From Siphonodentalium dalli (lineage: Eukaryota > Mollusca > Scaphopoda > Gadilida > Siphonodentaliidae), in contig CP136069.1 of assembly GCA_032622095.1 (NCBI GenBank), positions 206,574,750-206,638,749 of the forward strand: 64,000 bases of DNA, read 5' to 3'. Made by a program: the position numbers and the translations under genes. This document shows positions 36,001-48,000 of the stretch, piece by piece. The first letter of the stretch is position 1; every line of letters starts with the position of its first letter. The notes below the pieces were generated by a model that was not told the origin of the DNA, made no database searches, and saw only the letters and a list, made by a program, of their open reading frames with translations.

Positions 36001-39000
36001 CGCGCGCCTTTTTTGACGGATCACAATTCAAATTAACATCGATGAAATGACTACTGAATAAAGACAAACACAAGTATAATGATACACACGTATAATTCCA
36101 AGTGTGGCAACAGAAACAGAAATAATAAAAGGTCAGCAGACCACAGTGTCCCCCGACAACATGGCAAGTCGATGCCGCTTTGCTAAAGAAATTTTAAAAA
36201 AATGTTGAAATTTTCTAAGTCGAAAAGGGTTAATAACTCCATAAAAAAAATATTAGCTATATAGATGTTGCAAATCACCAACATGTTAGGAACAATATCC
36301 CAAAGTTTCAAATCTCTACATTTAAAACTGTAGGAGGAGTTGATTACACCATGAAGGTACCCAATCTCATCCAAAAGGCAAAAATGTTCCAAATTTTCTA
36401 AGTCGAAAACCCCCCAAAAATATGGAAAAAATGATATTTTTTATTAGCTATATAGATGTTGCAAATCACCAACATGTTAGGAACAATATCCCAGAGTTTC
36501 AAATCTCTACATTTAAAACTGTAGGAGGAGTTGATTACACCATGAAGGTACCCAATCTCATCCAAAAGGCAAAAATGTTCCAAATTTTCTAAGTCGAAAA
36601 CCCCCCAAAAATATGGAAAAAATTATATTTTTGATTAGCTATATAGATGTTGCAAATCACCAACATGTTAGGAACAATATCCCAGAGTTTCAAATCTCTA
36701 CGTTTAAAACTGTAGGAGGAGTTGATTACACCATGAAGGTACCCGATCTCGGACGCACGGACACACGGACGGCTCGACGGACGGACACACGGACGGACGA
36801 GGGTCATTTCTATAGTCCTCCGACGGAAACGTCGGGGGACAAAAACATATGCTTATATTGTACAATAGTCCACATGATAATAACATCAACAATCCGGCAA
36901 TCCGGTGAATCTGATCACGGTAATTAGTCGACTTCCGCATCTGAGAGCGCATGCTCGTTACCGCAATCAGATTCACCGGAATCAGATTGCCAGGGAGCAA
37001 ATTATACTTTAAAAATTTTGATTAGTATATAGCTAGTCAATTATTGTAATTGAATAGCATCCATTCCGAATTGAATAGCTATTTTTATGGGCCTAATATC
37101 GATGACCGTAGGTCATCTACGGTCATCGCCGATTGTCGAAGGCAGGAGCTGGGGTTAGTACGAAAGGGGTGTCCTTTCGCTCACAATATTACACAAACCC
37201 TCCGACTTCCCTGCGTATCGTCATGAGATCTTGTTGAGTCACTATCCGACATGAATAATGATACAGTTAAACCCTAATCTATTATTCAAATGAATCGGCG
37301 AATCCTGCATGCCGAAACATCAAACGAGGCCGCCAAAGAATTGACACGCAATCATTGAGTGCGAAAAACGCCACTTTGATCTTTGTTACCAGGTTCGTAA
37401 TCAACGTCATCACTGCTGAGAAAGATACATGGTGAATAGTCTTGTCGGCGTTTAACCATTGGTTTGTTGTTTGTTAAAATCTTGTTCACTGGTTGCAAAT
37501 TCCGAGGCGCGCATTTGAAATTTTCAGCGTGCGCATCTAATAACTCGCTGGTTTTTAGATCTGCGCGATAAGCGCAAGTGCAATTGCGCGCCTCAAAATC
37601 GAAGGACTGAATAACGATCGTCATAACATGTAGGCAGAATATCTGAAAGGTCTATGCTGTGGATAAATATGCTTTGTTGAATATTATCTTGTTCTGGTTT
37701 CAGTGAATCAATGCCTATTTCTGCAATACATTCTTAATTGCAAGGTCGAGAATTTCAATTTCGACAAAATCAGCTGTCTCGCTTTCTCCATCACTTCCCG
37801 TAAGTTGCTCAATTGAGTTGTTTCTTCAAATAAACAAATTGCTTGAAATTGATTTTCAAGAAGTATGAGTCACATAGTTAAGAAAATAAATCTCGGTAAG
37901 TTTTGTATTTTCAGTGTACTATTTTTGTTGGTATTTTATCTCTGTAAATTTTGTATTTTTCAGTTATTTTTGTATTTTTCAGTGTACTATTTTTGTATTT
38001 TTCAGTGTACTATTTTTGTTGGTATTTATCTCGGTAAGTTTTGTATTTTTCAGTGTACTATTTTTGTTGGTATTTATCTCGGTAAGTTTTGTATTTTTCA
38101 GTGTACTATTTTTGTTGGTATTTATCTCAGTAAGTTTTGTATTTTTCAGTGTACTATTTTTGTTGGTATTTATCTCGGTAAGTTTTGTATTTTTCAGTGT
38201 ACTATTTTTGTTGGTATAGTTATATTATGGCTGATGCACGGTGGAGCAAATTACTTATATGAGCATGGCTACAGACAGTGAATCCGACGTGGAATCGGGT
38301 GAACTTGTTTCCTGTGAGGATGAGTTTATTTCGTCCAGTAATGACTACGATCATGCATCATCTGTTGTTTCAGGCATTGTAAGTTATCCCCCATTTAGCC
38401 TGATTTAGGCCTATACTAGGGTTCCAAAGTACAGCCCAAAATAATAGTGTAGGAAGAATTGTCAGCAGTAGCCAAATAGATCCCTGTACATTCAGGAGTG
38501 TGCTACATGTAACGACTCCATTATAATCCATCCGTCTGGAAATAAGTCACCCTTTACTGTAAACCTCTATGCTACACAAAACCATTTATCCGTACATACA
38601 AGTACCGCTATTCTCAAAGTAATTGACCAGAAAAACGGGGTGATACCCCGGTCATGACCGCGGTGATACCGGTAATAAACGGTAGCGGTATCGAGACGGT
38701 CATGGTGTGGAGTTACGGTATTGGGCGATAATGATACCGTGGTCTTTTAGCGGGCACCGCATTAATTTTGTTGAATACCGCAGTGATTTTCATGGAACTC
38801 TTTTAGGGGAGGTATTTACTCACACATACTTGTTCGCGTTAACAAGCGGTATCAGTACCGCGGTATTGGAGGATACCGCGGTATAGTACCGCCATATTAA
38901 CAGGGTGACACCACATTATTGGTGGTCAATTACTTTAAGTATAGCGGTAGAACAGTTCGATGAACTGCATGACGTCTAAAGTACGGTAATTGTTACGCTT

Positions 39001-42000
39001 TCCATTGTCCAACACGTTCGGAAGAGGGTACAATGTAGCTTTGGGGAATAATTGTTCCGCTTTACTTGAATTATAAATAATAAAATACCTAGCCCCAAAA
39101 TGGAGCCGCACCGTGTATTCCAAAATCAACTGCTGTGTTCCCTAATAATGAGATAATGGTAGCATCAACGTGCGTAACGTCATGGATTATCTGCTTATCT
39201 TGTGTTGGATGCGTCCACTCGCACAGTATGAGTGAGAGGGAACATATTTGTCAGGCTTGTGTGACGTGTGTGGGTGGTTGTGCGAAGTTTCAATGTGTTG
39301 AAACACAACGATGTAACCATTCCTCGAAACTGCCTTCGCATGTTTGTACATTGTGAATATTCACCCCTGACTGTGTTTGCATGCGTGCACATTGTCAGTC
39401 TATTGAATACCAAAAACCCAGTCCAATTGCCCACACACGACTGCCTCTGGTGGTCACTCAGTGAGACAGTGTCAGCTGTATTCACTCACAACTGGACCAT
39501 TTGGAGTAGAATATATGTCTGATGGTGCTCACTTCAGTTGAACGATGTAAGGGGAGCCACACTAATTATTTGATAAAATCACTTTTCTGATGTTCCGAGG
39601 CGGTTTTTCGTGGTGTATCAACCTATTCCACTGTTTCCGTTTGTCAGTTACACGACATGGAAAACACTACGAGATAACTCGTAGTGGCAACCTGCGAAGG
39701 TTGCGTACTACGAGATAACTCGTAGTGGCACTAAACGTGTTAACCCGTTCTATACTAAATAGTCATTGATTAGTAGCTATCACATGGGAAATGTTCAGAT
39801 AATAAGTTCAACAAACAGCTTATTATCTGAACATTTCCCACCAATGAATAGGTTCCTTCTGCACATTCAATTGTCTGTTGTCTGCTCTTATTTCCTGAAA
39901 CATCCCTCCAGATGAATAATAGACCCTTCCAATGTAATTTTTATAACTGAGTGGGAGAGAGTCCATTTAGTATAGAAAGGGTTTTAACCCTTTACCCAAC
40001 AAAACGGCCAAAAACGCCCAAATAAAGCTTCAACAGCCTAAAATACCCTGTGCCAATGCATTCTCTTATATATGCGAGTCGACCATAGGTCGCCTCGCAT
40101 ATATAAGAGAATGCATTGGCCTAACAATTTTTTATCATTTTTTTTTAAATAAATGTTTCTTACAATTTTTAGGACATAAAATAAAAAACATCCATTACCC
40201 TGAAGGGAGCCCCACACATATATAGAAGCATATAGAAGAGTGTCGTCTGCTCATGTTTGTCTGGGGCTCTGTATGGGTGAAATTATAAAATTGTTAAAGA
40301 ATACAAAAAATATTTAGTAAAATTGTAAACAATTGTTAGGCCAATGCATTCTCTTATATATGCGAGGCGACCTATGGTCGACTCGCATATATAAGAGAAT
40401 GCATCGTTCTGTTGGGTAAAGGGTTAACCAACCTGAGTCCCTCCTTGATGACACATTGAAGGTATTGTAGTTTGTCGACTTTATCAGCGGTGACGGGGGA
40501 ATTCAGTGTTGGTAAGAGCGACAGCACCTCTTTACGAGCCTTCTCCTGGATATCAGGGTGTTTCGCTAACAAATAACTGATGAAGGACAGTGACTGACTC
40601 GTCGTCTGAAAATCAATTAAATCATTAACTCTTTAAGTCGTACGCCATCTGTTAACCCTTTACCCAACAAAGCGGCCAAAAACGCCCAAATAAAGCTTCA
40701 ACAGCCTAAAATATCTTCGGTCTGTCTCAATAACACCATACAAATATGGATATCATTGGAACCGGTGCATTGACCACATTGTGATAGTTACAGTTATGCC
40801 CTGTGCCAATGCATTCTCTTATATATGCGAGTCGACCATAGGTCGCCTCGCATATATAAGAGAATGCATTGGCATAAAACATTTCTTTTTTAACACTTTT
40901 TACCATTTTTTCTTACATTCTTTAGCAATTTTATAATTTGTTCTTACATTTTTTTACATTTTTTATAATATTTTTCTACATTCTTTGACAATTTTATCAT
41001 ATTTAATATGTGTTAAGCCAATGCATTCTCTTATATATGCGAGGCGACCTATGGTCGACTCGCATATATAAGAGAATGCATTGGCACAGGGCCGTTCTGT
41101 TGGGTAAAGGGTTAAAACTATCTCACTATCTCCACCTGAGATGCCAAGTCCATACCAGATATCATTGAGATTCGACAACTGGTGGTGGAGATATCTGCTT
41201 AGACAGACAAAAAAAAACATTTCCAGATAAACGAAGATGAATAACTCTAGAACATCCAAACCAAATTTCATTCAGATCCGACAACCGGTGTCTAAGATAT
41301 CTGCCCGGATGGATGGATGGACAGAAGGATGGATGGACGGGGGAAATAAAATGGACACTTCTAGAGACATACATCCATTAGGATATATGATTTATTAACA
41401 ATATTTGTCAGCCATGGTGCAAGAACGTCTAAAAGTAACCATGTCGGCAAAGGATCTAAATCACAGACGGATGGAAAAACGGACGGCCATCCAAATGGAT
41501 GGCTAAATGTCCAGGCAGACGGACAGAAAAGGTCAATCCAGTATTCCCCCATTCTCTTCAAGGGGGTATAATTAACCCTTTACCCAACAAACCGGCCACA
41601 ACCGGCCAAATAAAGCTTCAACAGCCTAAAATATCTTCGGTCTGTCTCAATAGAACCATACACATATGGATATCATTGGAACCGGCTCCTTGACCACATT
41701 GTGATAGTTACAGTTATGCCCTGTGCCAATGCATTCTCTTATATATGCGAGTCGACCATAGGTCGCCTCGCATATATAAGAGAATGCATTGGCCTAAAAA
41801 AAACACTTTTTACCATTTTTTCTTACATTCTTTAACAATTTTATAATTTTTAATGTGTTAAGCCAATGCATTCTCTTATATATGCGAGGCGACCTATGGT
41901 CGACTCGCATATATAAGAGAATGCATTGGCACATGGCCCTTCTGTTGGGGATATAATTAATAATAGAATATAATATGAGTAATAAAAGAATTAATGTGAG

Positions 42001-45000
42001 TCAAGAATGAAAGTTAACCCTTTACCCAACAGAAGGGCCCTGTGCCAATGCATTCTCTTATATATGCGAGTCGACCATAGGTCGCCTCGCATATATAAGA
42101 GAATGCATTGGCTTAACACATTAAAAATTATAAAATTGTTAAAGAATGTAAGAAAAAATGGTAAAAAGTGTTAAAAAAAGATTTTTTTTAGGCCAATGCA
42201 TTCTCTTATATATGCGAGGAGACCTATGGTCGACTCGCATATATAAGAGAATGCATTGGCACAGGGCATAACTGTAACCATCACAATGTGGTCAATGAGC
42301 CGGTTCCAATGATATCCATATTTGTATGGTTCTATTGAGACAGACCGAAGATATTTTAGGCTGTTGAAGCTTTATTTGGCCGGTTTTGGCCGGTTTGTTG
42401 GGTAAAGGATTAAATATACTCACATACACAAGCCATTTACTCATTTTCATTATAATCACCATGTCGTTCATAGAATACATTGGTGTATTTTGCACTCATC
42501 CCAGACTCAAATTCATTCATTTATTGCATTTTTCTGTTGAATAGAAGAGGAGATGGCCCCCAAAAATGACTGGATTTATGTAGTCTCCCATTAGAATAGT
42601 TTAAAGGTACTTAATCTGATTCGATGGTCCCCAAATCATCAGATTCCAACAACAAAATTGTTTTAAATGCCGCTTGAGTTATCAGAATCGTTTAATTGTC
42701 CAAAAATAATGCTAACCACAGTTAACTATAGTATAAAATTGCCCAAAACCTGTTATTTATCAACATTTTGTTCAACGAAAGCCACTTGATTTTAGAGTTA
42801 TCCATCTCCATCTGCAATTTGGTCTGAGTCCGCCGGCTCGTATACTTTTTTTCCAGGCTACTAAAAAGTACCGATGGTAAAAAAAATAATGGATTTCAAA
42901 AATTGGGGGTACAATTAATGGCCTCCAATGGTGTATGATCTCACTGATAATGGAATTATTACACTACAATACATAGAGAGTAATCAATTGGTTCCGAGAA
43001 TTACGTTAAATAATTCACGAGAGGCGAGAGACGTCGGTAAGAAACGAGTGCGCGTTAGTGCACGAGTTTCTTACCTAAACGTCTCTCGCCTCGAGTGAAT
43101 TATTTAACGTAATTCTCAGAACTAATTGATTACTCTATTTATTACACTTCTGCATCAATTTGGTTCTCCAAATATGATTAAAAAACCCAGAATTAATGGA
43201 TGAAAGTCCCAATTCAGTCTAGATCAGTAAGCGACGTAATGTCAATGACGTCACAAGAAATGACATAATTCACTAGTGACATTACCATTTTTAATTAATG
43301 GCGTTTTCAATGTAAATCGCGCATAGGAATGTAATAAAGCAAAATACATACTGAGAAAATAGTGCACCTGTGTCCAATGTCAGATGCACAATTTATGGTG
43401 CACCTACATTTATTTTACCTCGTGCCCAGCAAAGAAGAACAGGCCTGTCTGATTAACTAGGTCATCGTCTGACAGGTTCCTCCCTTCCTCATCGGTGGCC
43501 ATCAAAAGCAGGGATAATACATCCTGAAATTTATTGTCTGAAACATGTACAAAATTCATTAGTTTCCTGTAATGGCTGGTAATGGAGGGGAAAAAGTAAA
43601 GGCGGGCGGGCGTAAATTAATTTGATTTATTTTTATTATTTTTTATTTTAAAGGCACGGGCAGCATTCGTTGCAGAAATATTCACATTTGTTCAAATCGC
43701 CATCAACAGAAGGAATATTAAAATTTATATAGTTCTGTTCATATGCCAAACATAATCAGCACGTAAATGGTATATTGTCGTCAAGACTTACGATGGTGTA
43801 CGTAAACAAGAGCCTGCTCGTGTTACAGAAGTTGGGCTTCTGTTTACATAACACAGTGCAATTCTATTGGTTAATCACACACAAATGATATAAACGCTCT
43901 TTATTATTTCCATATCAGGAAAACAGTAACAAATAAAGCTCTTTATGTTTACCATATCCGAACCTAAACAAAAGCCAGGAAACGTAACGTTTTTAGCTTT
44001 TGTTTAAACAACAAAGGGGGAAAAATTACAATAACCTACTGTTTATGCCATATTTAAGATTGGTATAAGAACAAGGTCTGTCTATATTTTACTATTCTTT
44101 CTGTTTATGGCGGTTTCTGACTGAGTTGAATATTTTAACAGCATACCCACCGCCAACGCCGCCCGTATCTTTAAACATCCATATATGGAATAAGTTCATT
44201 CTGAAATATATGCCCCTGGCACCACAAATCATACAACACGACACAATGAGTAGATTGTTGAGATAATGAAGCCTTGGTAATATTTTTAATAAAAAGCAAT
44301 TACGACATATCAATGCTAGAGATGAGCCGACCGATACAGCTTATCGGATCGGGCCGATAACCATGATATCGGTTTGATATTGGTATCCAGATAAATATGC
44401 TGTTTCTCCGATCTGATATATACATGTATGTAGAATTTGTAGGTACCTTACGCAACCAAAGTCCATAAGACATAACCCTACTAGTCTACCGACCACCAAA
44501 TATAAGCACTCTTTGTTAGAATAAATAACAATAGGGTGTCTGTCATTTGCATAGTGTATAGGATTAAGATATTTTCGTATACACTAATCAAATAAAATCA
44601 AGAGGGGTGATACGAAAATATCTTAATCCTATACACTAATCGAATAAAATACCAAGAAGGGTGATACGAAAATATCTTAATCCTATACACTAATCAAATA
44701 AAATCAAGAGGGGTGATACGAAAATATCTTAATCCTATACACCAATCGTATAAAATACCAAGAAGGGTCTCACAAAATAGGTCTTGTCTAATTTTTGATT
44801 GCATTTGTTAATATATCTTATTCCTATACACTAATCGAATAAAATCAAGAGGGGTTGTCAAACAAATAAAAATATCTGATATTCACAATGAAACTAACGA
44901 GAAATTTAAACTTTTTCAAAACAAGCAAAAATACCTAATTTTAGTAAAACCTTGACACCATGAACCCTCATACATTAAATTTATACTTTCAACCTTTTAT

Positions 45001-48000
45001 CTGGTGTGAATCATTTTTGATGATACATGATTGACAAATTATGATAGAATTCCAATTTTTATCACAACAAAGATCTTTTCCATGTGTGTTCTCCACCTCC
45101 GATCAGCTTTAGCGCCGGATGACTCCACATTACGCCCAAGCCTGTGCAGTTACACCTCCTCCCAAGTGGGGGTGATTCCAATCATACCCTAATGTTCCAT
45201 TGTCCAGGGCAAATGAATATAATTATCTGGTGTAATTACCCTCAGCTATGCTTGCAATACCTTGGGAGGAGGTGTAACTGCAAGCACTTGGGCATAACGT
45301 GGGTATATAAAGAGGATCTCTAGTGAGTCGCAATTCTATACAAAATTTATTAACCGAGTGCACTAAATTCGTTTTCGCGAGGCTCGAATAGAATTTAGTG
45401 GGCGAGGTTAATAAATTTTGTATAGAATTTGAGATCCTTTTTATCACATAATCACATTATAGCAAGGTAAAAAAAAAAGATCTCGAAACGGTGGGGTTAA
45501 AAAATTTATATTGATCCTTATTACAACAAAAGGGGAAGTAAAACACCTTAAAGAAAAAATATAGTTCCATTTTAAATGTGTCTGTTCATGTTGACAAAAA
45601 TGTTCAACCACCCGTATGACCCATGTTTATCTTCATTTTCACTTCTTCACATTACAGCTCGCTGTCAATTACTGACTATTATGAGCCGGTCCAGGTGCTA
45701 CCACGGCCGAGTAACTTTATAACCCTGTGGTGACTCCTGTAGCGTTCTTTAACGTGCACACACCGAGGCGTGTACACGGGTCAGCCATTAATGTCCGCAC
45801 CCGATCGGACAGCGTACTGCACCACAACAACATACCTGGACAAATGTGGTAATGGGGGAAGTCGCCACTTTTGCATTCGGATCTTTATTCAGTGATCTCG
45901 AATGAGACTTTTCAGCCTTACAAACTTGGTATCTGACCGAGTTCTGATTTTTGTCTGAATACCCTGACCAGGTTGCGATCCCCGGTCCATTACCACGAGA
46001 GACCAGTACGCTACCTCTCGGCTACCGACTTCTTACAGTCAACACTAAATAACCCAACACAAATCAAATATTATAATTATATTCTAATTAACATAATAAT
46101 AAAGTTCCGGCATTGACATCGACATCGTTGCACTAAGCTCTTACGTCTAACAGCGTGTTCAATGGAAATCGCACATAGGAGTGTAATAAAGGGTTAAGGT
46201 CGAATCGCCCGTATTATCTATGTTGCGATAAGGGCCTATTCTTATCAGGATTGACAAATGTACAATCTGAGAATAGAACTGAATTGATTGAGAAGTGCTA
46301 ATCCCATACAATATTAAAGACCCTGTGCCAATGCATTCTCTTATATATGCGAGTCGACCATAGGTCGCCTTGCATATAATATATAAGAGAATGCATTGGC
46401 CTACAATTTATTATAAATATTTCTTAAATTCTTTAACAATTTTTTTATCATTTTTATAATTCTTTCTCACATTCTTAACCAATTTTGTTTTTCATTTTTT
46501 TCTTACATTTTTTAACAATTTAAAATAAAAAATAATATAAAATTTGTTAGGCCAATGCATTCTCTTATATATGCAAGGCGACCTATGGTCGACTTGCATA
46601 TAGTCGCATAAATAAGAGAATGCATTGACACAGGGTTTTCGCAAAAATTCAGGAATCTCCCGGCCTATTCTTACCCGGATTCACTCCTTCTCTCTTCCTA
46701 TTCTCGACGATGGACATAACCAGCTTTTTGTAGAACACAATTAGTGATTCTTTCAACCTTTTCTCTTTTGTCGGGAGATAGTTATAGAATGGTAACAAGT
46801 TCCAGCGACTGAAACATGTCAATCAACACATAAATACCAGCATGGAAATGAAAACAATTTTTTTATTTATTTTTTAAAGTGATGTGAAACACTCCGGTAG
46901 GGTGATCAAATAGAAATAGAGAATAATCTTAAAGTGATGTGAAACACTCTGGTAGGGTGATCAAATAGAAATGGAGAATAATCTTAAAGTGATGTGAAAC
47001 ACTCTGGTAGGGTGATCAAATAGAAATGGAGAATAATCTTAAAGTGATGTGAAACACTCTGGTAGGGTGATCAAATAGAAATGGAGAATAATCTTAAAGT
47101 GATGTGAAACACTCTGGTAGGGTGATCAAATAGAAATGGAGAATAATCTTAAAGTGATGTGAAACACTCCGGTAGGGTGATCAAATAGAAATGGAGAATA
47201 ATCTTAAAGTGATGTGAAACACTCCGGTAGGGTGATCAAATAGAAATGGAGAATAATCTTAAAGTGATGTGAAACACTCTGGTAGGGTGATCAAATAGAA
47301 ATGGAGAATAATCTTAAAGTGATGTGAAACACTCTGGTAGGGTGATCAAATAGAAATGGAGAATAATCTTAAAGTGATGTGAAACACTCTGGTAGGGTGA
47401 TCAAATAGAAATGGAGAATAATCTTAAAGTGATGTGAAACACTCTGGTAGGGTGATCAAATAGAAATGGAGAATAATCTTAAAGTGATGTGAAACACTCC
47501 GGTAGGGTGATCAAATAGAAATGGAGAATAATCTTAAAGTGATGTGAAACACTCCGGTAGGGTGATCAAATAGAAATGGAGAATAATCTTAAAGTGATGT
47601 GAAACACTCCGGTAGGGTGGAGAATAATCTTAAAGTGATGTGAAACACTCCGGTAGGGTGATCAAATAGAAATGGAGAATAATCTTAAAGTGATGTGAAA
47701 CACTCCGGTAGGGTGGAGAATAATCTTAAAGTGATGTGAAACACTCCGGTAGGGTGATCAAATAGAAATGGAGAATAATCTTGAAGTGATGTGAAACACT
47801 CCGGTAGGGTGATCAAATAGAAATGGAGAAAATCTTAAAGTGATGTGAAACACTCCAGTAGGGTGATCAAATATAAATGGAGAATAATATTAAAGTGATG
47901 TGAAACACTCCAGTAGGGTTATCAAATAGAAATGGAGAATAATCTTGCTCAAAGTACTAATTTTTACAAATGTTATATCCAAATTGACAATGAACACCGT

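Noticed and set aside
37895-38220. Chain of functional mini-introns
   Set aside because: The donor-to-acceptor distance is only about 20 bases, well below known spliceable lengths in animals. Kept only as an observation.
39135-39522. Cys-rich ORFs on both strands
   Set aside because: They overlap antisense to each other, and no domain, signal peptide or splice context is convincing.
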